Below, piece after piece: positions 8,532 to 17,423 of a stretch of DNA of 52,942 nucleotides. Origin of the DNA: Alistipes sp. CAG:514 (GTDB taxonomy: Bacteria > Bacteroidota > Bacteroidia > Bacteroidales > UBA932); assembly GCA_000431015.1 (NCBI GenBank), contig HF986081.1:79855-132796 (forward strand), in the 5' to 3' direction. The position numbers and the translations under genes are program-made. The notes beneath the pieces were generated by a model. It was given only the letters and a program-made list of their open reading frames with translations. It did not search any database and was not told where the DNA came from. Positions within the stretch are counted from its first letter, which is position 1. Each line of letters opens with the position of its first letter.

Positions 8532-9698
8532 ATGGATAACAAGACAAAGTCAACAGACATCCCTCAGAAGGGGAACATTCTTATCATCAACACGGGGTCT
8601 ACGACCACGAAGCTCGGCTATTTTTCCGACGGTGTCCGTGTGTTCGACACAAAACTGGAACACACCGCGGAGGATGTCGCCAAATATCCCTCCGTAATGG
8701 ATCAGTCCGACATGCGTCACAAGGCTATCAAGGATTTCATGGCCTCCAAAGGTATTCCGCTTGAGGACGTGGACATCGTGATGGCCCGCGGCGGTCTGAT
8801 CGTGCCTGTCATCACAGGTGTCTACAGCGTCAACCAGGACATGCGTGATGTCCTGAAAAGCTGCCGCGACGGGAACCATGCCTGCAACCTGAGCGCCATT
8901 CTGGCGGACGATGTCGCCAAGGAGATCAACCAGATCCGGGCGGAAAAGCATCTGACACCGCGCTTCGGTGAGTGTGTGGCCTACATCGCAGACCCTCCTA
9001 TGGCGGACGAGATGCTGCCGGAGTGCAGGATGGGAGGTATCCCTGAGTTCACCAGAAAGACACTCTTTCATGCCCTCAACTCAAGGGCTATTGTGAGGAG
9101 ATACCTCCGTGAGCACGGACACAAGACCAATGATGTCACCCTCATCGTGGCACACATGGGAGGCGGAGCCACAATCTCGCTTCACAGGAACGGGAAGGTG
9201 ATCGACACCAACCACGGCCTCGGCGGTGACGGCCCGATCACACCGGAAAGAGCCGGCTGCTGCCCTCCGTTCGAACTGATCGACATGTGCTTCAGTGGGA
9301 AATACACCAAGGAGGAGATCCAGAAGAAGCTCATAGGCAGGGGAGGAGCGGTCGCCTACTTCGGCACGAACAGCATGCTCGATGTCGAGAACATGGCCAA
9401 TGACGGCAACAAGCTGGCCCAGGTTTTCCTCAAGGCCTATGTCCTGAACATCTGCAAGTACATCGCCGCGATGGCCGCCACGGCGGACGGCAAGGTGGAC
9501 GCGATACTTCTGACCGGCGGCATCGCCCACAGCAAGATGCTGATGGATGCGATAAAGGCCAAGATCGGCTTCATCGCCCCTGTGGAGGTTTTCCCTGGAG
9601 AGGATGAGATCAACAGCCTGGCGGAGAACGGCTACATAATCCTTTCCGGCCAGACGAAGATCCACACCTACAACAAAGACAGATTGATAGAAGACTAA
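8532..9698 (+). CDS. buk: Butyrate kinase family acyl kinase (probably branched-chain acyl)
   Basis: A 388-residue ASKHA-fold kinase of the acetate/butyrate kinase family. Visible motifs are the phosphate-1 segment INTGSTTTKLGYF (19-31), AHMGGG (207-212) and LTGGIAHS (327-334). Butyrate kinases are usually about 355-360 residues; about 12 extra residues lie at the N-terminus. The enzyme converts acyl phosphate + ADP to carboxylate + ATP, or the reverse. The next genes are a branched-chain aminotransferase and a four-subunit 2-oxoacid:ferredoxin oxidoreductase. I therefore infer that the physiological substrate is isobutyrate, isovalerate or 2-methylbutyrate rather than n-butyrate. No phosphotransacylase (ptb) is in the window. 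Confidence 0.88.
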   Translation: MDNKTKSTDIPQKGNILIINTGSTTTKLGYFSDGVRVFDTKLEHTAEDVAKYPSVMDQSDMRHKAIKDFMASKGIPLEDVDIVMARGGLIVPVITGVYSVNQDMRDVLKSCRDGNHACNLSAILADDVAKEINQIRAEKHLTPRFGECVAYIADPPMADEMLPECRMGGIPEFTRKTLFHALNSRAIVRRYLREHGHKTNDVTLIVAHMGGGATISLHRNGKVIDTNHGLGGDGPITPERAGCCPPFELIDMCFSGKYTKEEIQKKLIGRGGAVAYFGTNSMLDVENMANDGNKLAQVFLKAYVLNICKYIAAMAATADGKVDAILLTGGIAHSKMLMDAIKAKIGFIAPVEVFPGEDEINSLAENGYIILSGQTKIHTYNKDRLIED

Positions 9699-9716
9699 AC
9701 CGCTTAATTAATAGTA

Positions 9717-10760
9717 ATGAAGAATATCGATTGGAGCAAGCTGTCTTTCAGCTACACCCAGACCAGGGCTTTGGTCTACAGCCGCTGCATCGACGGCAAA
9801 TGGGAGTCACCGGTGGTGACGGAGGATTTCAACATCTGTTTCAACTGCTTTGCGGGAATATTCCATTACGCCCCTTCTTGCTTTGAGGGACTTAAGGCAT
9901 TCCGAGGCGTAGACGGCAAGATAAGGCTTTTCCGTCCTGACCGCAACGCCAGGAGAATGGCGGACAGCGCCAGGTATCTTGACATGCCGTACCCGTCGGA
10001 GGAGTTGTTCATCGAGATGTGCGTGCGCTGCGTGAAGGAGAACATTGAATATCTCCCACCTTACGAGGCGAGCGGCGCCTCGCTCTACCTTCGTCCGGTG
10101 CTCTTCGGCATCAACCCCCAGTTGGGCATCCAATCCGCCAAGGATGTGATGTTCGCCGTGATGTGCTCGCCTGTGGGGACATATTCAGGAGCCAAGAGCC
10201 TGACTCCAGGTACCGCCGTGATCTCAAGGAACTACGACCGCGCCGCGACGTTCGGCTCCGGTTGCCACAAGCTCGGCGGCAACTACGCCCAGTCACTGCA
10301 TGCCTACAACCTCGCGCACAGCACGGGTTACCGTGAGCTGCTGTTCCTGGACACCGCCACCAAGACCACGATCGAGGAGTTCGGCTCGTCCAACTTCTTC
10401 GCCATCAAGGGCAACACCTATGTGACACCTCGTTCCGGAAGTGTTCTGCCTTCAATCACGAACCTGAGTCTCCGTACCGTGGCCGCCGACATGGGGATGG
10501 ATGTTGAGATCCGCCCGATCAAGGTCGAGGAACTCAGTGAGTTCGATGAGGTCAACTCCTGCGGCACAGCTGTTGTTATCACTCCGATCTGCAGCATCGA
10601 CGACAAGCCGGCCCTGGAGTGCGAGGACGTGTCACGCCGTTACAGGTTCCCATCGGGAGACAAGTGCGGTGTGGTCAGCGAGAAGCTCTACAACCGTATC
10701 GTAGGCATCCAGAAGGGAGTCCACGAGGACACCCACAACTGGTGTCTGTTCATCGACTAG
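9717..10760 (+). CDS. ilvE: Branched-chain amino acid aminotransferase
   Basis: A 347-residue fold-type IV PLP enzyme of the long BCAT class. The PLP lysine is K185 in HKLGGNYAQS, corresponding to the VGGNYA motif of the family, and TTIEEFGSSNFF supplies the PLP-contacting Glu region. The C-terminal SCGTAVVITPI loop is also typical. It transfers the amino group of Leu/Ile/Val to 2-oxoglutarate, giving the branched 2-oxoacids. It lies 18 bases after buk and 3 bases before the TPR gene, with korDABC next. This links it to oxidative or reductive interconversion of branched amino acids and acyl-CoA. Confidence 0.93.
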   Translation: MKNIDWSKLSFSYTQTRALVYSRCIDGKWESPVVTEDFNICFNCFAGIFHYAPSCFEGLKAFRGVDGKIRLFRPDRNARRMADSARYLDMPYPSEELFIEMCVRCVKENIEYLPPYEASGASLYLRPVLFGINPQLGIQSAKDVMFAVMCSPVGTYSGAKSLTPGTAVISRNYDRAATFGSGCHKLGGNYAQSLHAYNLAHSTGYRELLFLDTATKTTIEEFGSSNFFAIKGNTYVTPRSGSVLPSITNLSLRTVAADMGMDVEIRPIKVEELSEFDEVNSCGTAVVITPICSIDDKPALECEDVSRRYRFPSGDKCGVVSEKLYNRIVGIQKGVHEDTHNWCLFID

Positions 10761-10763
10761 ACG

Positions 10764-11036
10764 ATGGAATTAGAGGCAATAGAAAAGATTCTTGTGGAAG
10801 GCGGGACTGACGAGGCGATCCGTCTGCTTGATGAATATATCACCTCCGCTCCGGAACCGTCCGACCGCGCCTACTATCTTTTGGGCAACGCCCACAGGAA
10901 GAAAGGTGACTGGAGGATGGCGATCAACAACTATCTGGAGGCCATGGCGATAAATCCTGAAAGCCCGGCGGCCAACGCCTATGCGATAGCCAACGAGATC
11001 CTGGATTTCTACAACAAGGATATGTACAATCAATAA
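10764..11036 (+). CDS. Small TPR-repeat protein in the ilvE-kor operon
   Basis: A 90-residue, soluble, all-helical protein. Residues about 35-68 form a clear tetratricopeptide repeat (RAYYLLGNAHRKKGDW then INNYLEAMAINPESP), with a weaker repeat before it. It has no signal peptide or cysteines. It begins 3 bases after ilvE and ends 13 bases before korD, so it is firmly inside the operon. It is probably an assembly or scaffold factor for the oxidoreductase, but no direct evidence shows this. Confidence 0.8.
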   Translation: MELEAIEKILVEGGTDEAIRLLDEYITSAPEPSDRAYYLLGNAHRKKGDWRMAINNYLEAMAINPESPAANAYAIANEILDFYNKDMYNQ

Positions 11037-11049
11037 ACAACAAGGTATT

Positions 11050-11280
11050 ATGGCTAAAATGAAAGGAGCGACCGTGGTCGACACCGAGAGATGCAAGGGC
11101 TGCAATCTCTGCGTCGTCGCCTGTCCGCTCGATGTCCTTGCTCTTACGACCAAGGAAGTGAACCGTAAGGGCTACAATTTCGCCCACGAGGTTCTTGCTG
11201 ACACCTGTACGGGCTGCGCGTCCTGCGCGACAGTCTGCCCTGACGGGTGTATAACCGTTTACCGTCTTAAAACAGTCTAA
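11050..11280 (+). CDS. korD: 2-oxoacid:ferredoxin oxidoreductase, ferredoxin-like delta subunit
   Basis: A 76-residue 2x[4Fe-4S] ferredoxin-like subunit with CKGCNLCVVACP (about 15-26) and CTGCASCATVCP (about 54-65). It has the length and spacing of KorD/VorD. It carries electrons from the TPP-bound intermediate to soluble ferredoxin. It is three bases from korA and part of the four-subunit KGOR/VOR architecture. Sequence alone does not decide between 2-oxoglutarate and 2-oxoisovalerate specificity. Confidence 0.92.
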   Translation: MAKMKGATVVDTERCKGCNLCVVACPLDVLALTTKEVNRKGYNFAHEVLADTCTGCASCATVCPDGCITVYRLKTV

Positions 11281-11283
11281 GCT

Positions 11284-12363
11284 ATGGCAGATCAGGAAAT
11301 CACTTTGATGAAAGGCAATGAGGCCATTGCCCACGCAGCGATCCGCTGTGGTTGTGACGGCTATTTCGGCTATCCTATCACCCCTCAGTCCGAAGTTCTT
11401 GAGACTTTGGCCGCCGAGAAGCCTTGGGAGACCACCGGAATGGTTGTTCTCCAGGCCGAGAGCGAGGTTTCATCGATCAACATGGTCTATGGCGGAGCCT
11501 GCACCGGCAAGAGGGTGATGACTTCATCCTCCAGCCCGGGCGTCAGCCTGATGCAGGAGGGTCTGTCCTACATGGCGGGAGCCGAGCTTCCGGCGCTTGT
11601 CGTGGATGTCATGCGCGGTGGCCCCGGACTCGGAACCATCCAGCCGAGCCAGGCTGACTATTTCCAGGCCTGCAAGGGCGGCGGTCACGGTGACTATCAT
11701 CTCATCGTGCTGGCTCCTGCCTCTGTGCAGGAAATGGCTGACTTTGTGGATCTTTCCTTTGAACTGGCGTTCCGCTACCGCAACCCGGCGATGATACTTG
11801 CGGACGGTGCCATCGGCCAGATGATGGAGAAGGTTGTGCTTCCTCCGTTCAAGCCGCGCCGTACCGAGGAGGAGATCATCAAGGAATGCCCTTGGGCCAC
11901 CACTGGCCGTGTCGGCGGAAGAAAGCCGAACATCATCACCTCGCTTGAACTCCGCTCCGAGGAGATGGAGGTCATCAATCTCCGCATCCAGAAGAAGTAC
12001 AAGGAGATCGAGGAAAAGGAAGTCCGCTTCGAGGAGTATCTGCTTGAGGATGCCGAATATGCCATCGTGGCTTTCGGCTCCGCTGCCCGTATCGCCAAGA
12101 AGAGCATCGAGATAGCCCGTTCACAAGGCATCAAGGTCGGACTCCTTCGTCCGATCACCCTCTGGCCTTTCCCTACGAAGGAAGTTCAGAAGCTCGCCGG
12201 GAAGGTGAAGGGCATCCTTTCGCTTGAGATCAACGCCGGACAGATGGTCGAAGACATCCGCCTTGCCGTGGCCGGAAGCGTTCCGGTTCAGCATTTCGGA
12301 CGTCTGGGCGGCATCATTCCGGATCCTGACGAGGTGGTGGATGCGATCAAACGTCTGTTCTAA
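11284..12363 (+). CDS. korA: 2-oxoacid:ferredoxin oxidoreductase alpha subunit (KorA/VorB type)
   Basis: A 359-residue subunit carrying the YPITP motif at residues 30-34, which contacts TPP and the 2-oxoacid carboxylate in this superfamily, and ESEVSSINMVYGGACTGKR, the conserved Glu-containing segment. The C-terminal half has the transketolase-C-like LRPITLWPFP. With KorB, KorC and KorD it oxidatively decarboxylates a 2-oxoacid with CoA to acyl-CoA, CO2 and reduced ferredoxin, or runs in reverse. The neighbours buk and ilvE suggest branched 2-oxoacids. 2-Oxoglutarate remains the main alternative. Confidence 0.92.
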   Translation: MADQEITLMKGNEAIAHAAIRCGCDGYFGYPITPQSEVLETLAAEKPWETTGMVVLQAESEVSSINMVYGGACTGKRVMTSSSSPGVSLMQEGLSYMAGAELPALVVDVMRGGPGLGTIQPSQADYFQACKGGGHGDYHLIVLAPASVQEMADFVDLSFELAFRYRNPAMILADGAIGQMMEKVVLPPFKPRRTEEEIIKECPWATTGRVGGRKPNIITSLELRSEEMEVINLRIQKKYKEIEEKEVRFEEYLLEDAEYAIVAFGSAARIAKKSIEIARSQGIKVGLLRPITLWPFPTKEVQKLAGKVKGILSLEINAGQMVEDIRLAVAGSVPVQHFGRLGGIIPDPDEVVDAIKRLF

Positions 12364-12376
12364 ATCTGAAGACACA

Positions 12377-13150
12377 ATGACAAGAGAAGAAATAATCGAG
12401 AAAGGACAGGTTGTCTATAAGAAACCTACCTTGCTGAATGACACTCCGATGCATTACTGCCCTGGTTGCAGCCACGGAGTGGTGCACAAGATAGTCTCCG
12501 AGGTGATCGAGGAGATGGGCATGACCGACAAGACGATCGCCATCTCTCCTGTAGGCTGCGCCGTGTTCGCCTACAAGTACATCGACGTTGACTGGGAGGA
12601 GGCCGCCCACGGTAGGGCGCCGGCACTCGCCAGCGCCACCAAGCGTCTTTGGCCGGACAGGCTCGTGTTCACCTATCAGGGTGACGGCGACCTCGCCTGC
12701 ATCGGAACCGCCGAGACGATTCACGCCCTGAACAGAGGCGAGAACATCACGATCATATTCATCAACAACGCTATCTACGGAATGACCGGTGGGCAGATGG
12801 CTCCGACGACCCTTCTTGGGATGAAGACAGCGACCTGTCCTTACGGCAGGGAAGTGTCGCTTCACGGCTACCCGCTGAAGATCACGGAGATCGCCGCTAC
12901 ACTTGATGGCACCTGCTACGTGACCCGTCAGGCTGTTCACACCGTGGCTGCCATCAACCGCACGAAGAAGGCGATCAGAAAGGCGTTTGAATATTCAATG
13001 CAGGGCAAGGGCTCCAACCTCGTCGAGGTTGTGTCCACCTGCAACTCTGGTTGGAAGATGAGCCCGGAGAAGGCCAACAAGTGGATGGAAGAGAATATGT
13101 TCGAGTTCTATCATCTTGGAGACCTCAAGGACAAAGGCGTAGAACTTTAA
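12377..13150 (+). CDS. korB: 2-oxoacid:ferredoxin oxidoreductase beta (TPP-binding) subunit
   Basis: The ATG at 12377, 13 bases after korA, gives 257 residues. A longer open frame from 12224 would run back into korA and is not supported. YCPGCSHG (27-34) provides cluster cysteines. The TPP/Mg motif starts at GDGD (102-105) and ends at NNAIYGMTGGQ (130-140). It is the catalytic partner of korA. Confidence 0.93.
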   Translation: MTREEIIEKGQVVYKKPTLLNDTPMHYCPGCSHGVVHKIVSEVIEEMGMTDKTIAISPVGCAVFAYKYIDVDWEEAAHGRAPALASATKRLWPDRLVFTYQGDGDLACIGTAETIHALNRGENITIIFINNAIYGMTGGQMAPTTLLGMKTATCPYGREVSLHGYPLKITEIAATLDGTCYVTRQAVHTVAAINRTKKAIRKAFEYSMQGKGSNLVEVVSTCNSGWKMSPEKANKWMEENMFEFYHLGDLKDKGVEL

Positions 13151-13162
13151 ATCGACAAGGCT

Positions 13163-13705
13163 ATGACAGATGAGATAATTATTGCAGGATTCGGAGGACA
13201 GGGTGTCCTCTCGATGGGTAAGATTCTGGCTTATGCCGGTCTGATGGAAGGAAAGGAGGTCACCTGGATGCCGGCCTATGGTCCGGAGCAGCGTGGCGGT
13301 ACGGCCAATGTGACCGTGATTGTCAGCGATGATCCGGTTTCCTCCCCGATCCTTTCCAGCTACGACATCGCCATTGTGCTTAACCAGCCTTCACTTGAGA
13401 AGTTCGAGCCTAAGGTAAAGCCGGGTGGAATCATCATCTACGACGGCTATGGAATCAACGAGCCGCCGACACGGAAGGACATCAAGGTCTATCGCATAGA
13501 CGCCATGGACGCCGCGGCGGAGATGAACCTCATCAAGACGTTCAACATGATCGTGCTTGGAGGTCTGTTGAAGATCCGTCCTGTCGTGAAGATCGACAGT
13601 GTGCTTGCCGCCTTGAGGAAGACCCTGCCGGAGCGCCACCATCATCTTATCCCTAAGAATGAGGAGGCCATCCGGAAAGGTATGGAAATCATCAAGGAAG
13701 TCTAA
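13163..13705 (+). CDS. korC: 2-oxoacid:ferredoxin oxidoreductase gamma subunit
   Basis: A 180-residue subunit with the Gly-rich GFGGQGVLSMGKILAYAG (about 8-25) and the YGPEQRGG motif, both standard for the gamma domain. It closes the buk-ilvE-TPR-korDABC operon, 12 bases after korB. Its last four bases overlap the convergent DUF4249 gene, leaving no room for a terminator after the stop. Confidence 0.92.
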   Translation: MTDEIIIAGFGGQGVLSMGKILAYAGLMEGKEVTWMPAYGPEQRGGTANVTVIVSDDPVSSPILSSYDIAIVLNQPSLEKFEPKVKPGGIIIYDGYGINEPPTRKDIKVYRIDAMDAAAEMNLIKTFNMIVLGGLLKIRPVVKIDSVLAALRKTLPERHHHLIPKNEEAIRKGMEIIKEV

Positions 13706-14820
13706 TCATCAAGCCAGTAGCGTAAGTCATAATAGGTTCTTTTGAACTTGATTGAGGCTACGCTTTCCGTGCTTATGCTGACGAGCCCGATTCCGCCCTC
13801 GACATTGTCAGGGAAGGAGACGGGCTCTGTCAGTGTTGTGTCTCCGTCCAGATAGTCGTAGATGCTTAGCGCCTTCAGGTAGTAGTACTCGTCTTTGGTA
13901 ATTCCACGGATGGTCACTTTGAAGTTACTCTCTGACTCCAAACGGTCATAATTCAGGAGTCCGTGCGGCCCGATGAAGATTTCTTTGGCATTCACGCTGA
14001 ACCCTATGTTGAATGTCCCGTCGGAGAATTGCCTGTCCGAAAACACTCTGAATGTGTTCTCGGACGCACCGGCGAGGTCAATATCCTCGACTGGCGCCCC
14101 ATCGTTCAGTATCGGGTCGTTGCCTTTGTCAAGGCGGATGAAACGATACCCCCTTGTCTCTTCCCAGGTCCTTGCGTCTTCGTCTTTGTGCGCGTACCTG
14201 ATTTTTTTGTCGATCCACGAGCACCCGGAGAGAATCCTGTAGAAGTTGTCCTCACCGGTGATATCCTTGCCTTTGACACGGATCCGGTAAACGTTATCCC
14301 CATATTGATCCTTTTGACGCAGAGTGTCGGTTATGCTGAATTCCGGCGCCTTTGGAACGACCACTTCCGAATAGGCCTTGTAGACCCCGTCATCGGCCTC
14401 CGCCTCGATTCTCACTACATCACCTGGCTTGAAACCGGCCTTGAACGAGTATCTGGTCTGGTTGGTCTTGCCGGCGGCGTTGGGTCCTGCCGTGTACACA
14501 TCTTTATGGTGCTCGTCTCTATAGTAGTGGCCGTAGATGTGCAGATCCTCCTTGATGAACAAGTCGTCATCACGGTTGTCAAGTTTTCCGTCAGCCACAA
14601 GAACACCGTTGACATAGCACTTGACCGAACCTGATTTGATTCTCTCGACACGGTCACTCTTGCTTACCGCCAGATAGACAAGATGCAATGTGTCGCCAAC
14701 CGTCATCTGCGAGTTTACTATCAGCTGTGGCTTGATGTCTTTCAGGTTGTAATCAATGTCCTTCGTACAGGCTCCGAGCAGGACGGAGGCCGCTGCTGTG
14801 CATATAATAAGTCCTCTCAT
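13702..14820 (-). CDS. DUF4249 outer-membrane lipoprotein, partner of the adjacent TonB receptor
   Basis: A 372-residue protein with a lipoprotein signal (LLGAC; lipidated Cys at 18). It has the usual DUF4249 layout: an early IVNSQMTVGDTLHLVYLAVSKS segment, a middle beta-rich part with EDNFYRI, and a C-terminal EYYYLKALSIYDY. DUF4249 proteins are usually encoded with a TonB-dependent receptor. Here it starts 4 bases after the receptor's stop, so the two are almost surely one transcript and one outer-membrane complex. The substrate is unknown. Confidence 0.85.
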   Translation of the reverse strand: MRGLIICTAAASVLLGACTKDIDYNLKDIKPQLIVNSQMTVGDTLHLVYLAVSKSDRVERIKSGSVKCYVNGVLVADGKLDNRDDDLFIKEDLHIYGHYYRDEHHKDVYTAGPNAAGKTNQTRYSFKAGFKPGDVVRIEAEADDGVYKAYSEVVVPKAPEFSITDTLRQKDQYGDNVYRIRVKGKDITGEDNFYRILSGCSWIDKKIRYAHKDEDARTWEETRGYRFIRLDKGNDPILNDGAPVEDIDLAGASENTFRVFSDRQFSDGTFNIGFSVNAKEIFIGPHGLLNYDRLESESNFKVTIRGITKDEYYYLKALSIYDYLDGDTTLTEPVSFPDNVEGGIGLVSISTESVASIKFKRTYYDLRYWLDD

Positions 14821-14824
14821 CTCT

Positions 14825-17245
14825 TTAGAAATTATAAGTGTAGCTGAATGACGGGATTATAGGCAGGATTGTGACAGACTTGAGTTTCGCCTTCCTTGTG
14901 TAGAGGCTTGATTCGGAATCACCTTTCGTGTCGGCCTTGTAATAGACAAAATTCGGATTCAACCTGTTGTAGGCGTTATAGACTCCGAAGTTCCAGATGC
15001 TTTCACCACGTCTTAGCCGCTTGTGGTAATTGACACCGATGTTTAGCCTGTGGCTTGGCGGCAACCGGTAGTTGTTTCTGTGCGGAGCATAGTCGATCTG
15101 CGTGAATGTTCCGTCAGGAAGCATCACGATGCTCTCCCTTTCCGGGATTGTCGTGGTGCCTCCGGTCGCGAAAGTCCACACCGCGCTGAGATCCCACTTC
15201 TTCCCGAGTTGCTGGTTCACGACAAGAGAGATGTTATGCCTTCTGTCATAGCGGTAAGGATAGCGTTCTCCGTTGTTGATCAGTCCGTTGGAGAAGACTC
15301 TGTCACTTTTGGCCAGAGTGTAGCCCAGCCACCCCGTTGTCTTTCCAATCGTTTTCTGGATGAAGACCTCTACGCCGTACGCCCGTCCGTCGCCCATCAC
15401 GACATTGTCCTCCCAGGACTGCGAGCTTGCCATGAAGGAGACTCCGTCCTTGTACTCAAGCACATTGTGCATGTCCTTCCAGTAGCCCTCTACGGAAAAC
15501 TCCCAACCCGGCAGGCCGTTGTAGTACAACCCCAATGAGTATTGATCCGCCGTCACAGGCTTGATGTTCCTGGTGATAGGCACCCAGAGGTCGATCGGCA
15601 GGGTGATCTGAGCCGAGGAGAGAAGGTGGACGTACTGCGCCATCCTTGAATATGCAGCCTTGACGCTGACACCTTTGCCGAAATCCACCTTGGCGGACAT
15701 TCTCGGCTCAGGTGACCAGTAGGTCCTGCCGCTTGTCAGGAACATCGCCAGATGTACGCCGGGATTGAGGGTCAGCCATCCGCCGACCGTGAAGTCATCC
15801 TCGATGTAGAAGGACATCTCGTGTCCGAGGCGGTTTTTCTCCTTTTTGTTAGTATATGTCGTGTCAGTGACCATCTGCCCTTTGTCGTTTTCCTTCTCAA
15901 CGGTCGTGTAGGTCTCCGGAATGTAGGCATGGTTGACATATTCACCACCGAACTTGATGATGTGCCTCGGAGCAGGGGTGTAGTCGAAGTCGATCTTGGC
16001 GGTGAGGTCCCTGATGCCGGAGCCGTAGTCGAACTTGTACTTGTAGAAGTATTTAGTGTCCTGGCTTTTCTCGCTGGTCGTGTAGCCCATCCTCATCCTG
16101 TAGTCGGTGAAGGCCACGGTGGCGTTGGAGAACAGCCTGCCGTTGAAGACGTGGTTCCACCTCACTGATGTGAGCAGATTGCCCCAGCGTATGTGGGTCT
16201 TGTCGTCGTACTTGCGGTATTCATTGCTTCCACCGGCGATCTCATATTCATCCTCGTCCATGAAGTGGAAGATGTCACGACCATAATAGGCGTTCAGGAA
16301 CAGCCTGTCCCTGTCGCTGAACCGGTGGGTCAGCTTGCCGTTCATGTCAAAGAAGTAGTAGTTGGCCGGGACTTTCGCCGCCCTGAGGATGCCGTCGAAA
16401 AGAAAGGTGTGCATCCCTCTGGCGCTGATGGAATATGCCGTCCTGCCTTTGGCGATCGGCCCTTCGAGGTGGAACTTGTCGCACAGGACACCGACACCTA
16501 CCGTTCCGTGCGTCTCATGAAGGTTGCCGTCGTTGGTTCTCACGTCGATGATGCTGGAAGTCCTTCCTCCGTAACGTGCCGGGAACGAGCCTTTGTAAAG
16601 CGTCACTTTCTTCACGGCCTCCGGCTGGAAGATTGAGAAGAGACCCAGCATATGCTCGGCATTGTAGAGAGAAATCCCGTCCAGAAGAAGCAGGTTCTCG
16701 TCCGGCCCGCCTCCGCGCACATATATTCCCGAAAAGCCCTCGGCACCGCTCTGCACTCCCGGCATCAGCTGGATTGTCTTCAGAACATCGGCCTCACCGA
16801 AGAGCACCGGGGTGTTCTTTATCATATTCATAGGAATCTCGATCGCGCTCATCTTCGTGGCCATGATTCCGGATTCCCTCTGCGCCGAGACAACCGCCTC
16901 CTTCAGCTCGCTGTTCGCCTTCAGCGCGACATTGACCGTAGTGTCACGGAGCAGGTCAAGCGTGAGGGTGACATCGTCGTAGCCCACGTAGGAGTACTTC
17001 AGGCTGACTCCTTTCCCTTGAGGGATCGTCAATGTGTAGAAGCCGTAGGTGTTGGTGGCGGCTCCCGCGCCGTCCGTGATGACCCCGGCTCCGATCAAAG
17101 TCTCTCCCGAGGCCTTGTCGGTGATGTGGCCGCTCACCGTGACCCTGGCTCTTGGGGTCTGTGCGTTCAGACCGCTCGCGGCACCTATGGCAAGTGCCGC
17201 CGCATAGGCGATTACGGTTTTGATCAGATGGTTATGGTATCTCAT
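14825..17245 (-). CDS. TonB-dependent receptor paired with DUF4249
   Basis: An 806-residue protein with a signal peptide (about 29 residues, ending LNAQ). A carboxypeptidase-regulatory-like domain follows (about 33-112, with TYGFYTLTIPQG), then a plug (about 125-245, with GIYVRGGGPDENLLLLDG) and a 22-strand type barrel that ends in SFSYTYNF, a canonical C-terminal Phe. TonB-driven uptake across the outer membrane is the expected role. It is first in the two-gene unit with the DUF4249 lipoprotein. I see no FecI/FecR regulator and no enzyme nearby that names the substrate. Confidence 0.88.
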   Translation of the reverse strand: MRYHNHLIKTVIAYAAALAIGAASGLNAQTPRARVTVSGHITDKASGETLIGAGVITDGAGAATNTYGFYTLTIPQGKGVSLKYSYVGYDDVTLTLDLLRDTTVNVALKANSELKEAVVSAQRESGIMATKMSAIEIPMNMIKNTPVLFGEADVLKTIQLMPGVQSGAEGFSGIYVRGGGPDENLLLLDGISLYNAEHMLGLFSIFQPEAVKKVTLYKGSFPARYGGRTSSIIDVRTNDGNLHETHGTVGVGVLCDKFHLEGPIAKGRTAYSISARGMHTFLFDGILRAAKVPANYYFFDMNGKLTHRFSDRDRLFLNAYYGRDIFHFMDEDEYEIAGGSNEYRKYDDKTHIRWGNLLTSVRWNHVFNGRLFSNATVAFTDYRMRMGYTTSEKSQDTKYFYKYKFDYGSGIRDLTAKIDFDYTPAPRHIIKFGGEYVNHAYIPETYTTVEKENDKGQMVTDTTYTNKKEKNRLGHEMSFYIEDDFTVGGWLTLNPGVHLAMFLTSGRTYWSPEPRMSAKVDFGKGVSVKAAYSRMAQYVHLLSSAQITLPIDLWVPITRNIKPVTADQYSLGLYYNGLPGWEFSVEGYWKDMHNVLEYKDGVSFMASSQSWEDNVVMGDGRAYGVEVFIQKTIGKTTGWLGYTLAKSDRVFSNGLINNGERYPYRYDRRHNISLVVNQQLGKKWDLSAVWTFATGGTTTIPERESIVMLPDGTFTQIDYAPHRNNYRLPPSHRLNIGVNYHKRLRRGESIWNFGVYNAYNRLNPNFVYYKADTKGDSESSLYTRKAKLKSVTILPIIPSFSYTYNF

Positions 17246-17410
17246 ACTTTATCTATAAAGTCACTATTCATCTTTAGTAATCCTTAAAAGAATATTTAAC
17301 GCTTACTAAATGCGGTAAAAAGCGATTATTGCATAGAAGCCGCATAGTTTCGCGGGTGCAAAATTGGCGAATTTTATCCGATTGACGGTGGCTTTAAGGG
17401 TGGTTTTTCT

Positions 17411-17418
17411 TAAATTTG
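17411..17418 (+). promoter_or_regulatory. Candidate -7 box for M23 peptidase gene, very close to ATG
   Basis: TAAATTTG matches TAnnTTTG and ends only 5 bases before the ATG at 17424. It supports choosing that start over the upstream in-frame codon at 17364. A start site a few bases downstream would make the mRNA leaderless or nearly so. Confidence 0.5.
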
Positions 17419-17423
17419 TGGTC

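Noticed and set aside
12224..12376. Longer start for the korB beta subunit
   Set aside because: The extension is korA coding sequence in another frame; the ATG at 12377 gives the standard length and spacing.
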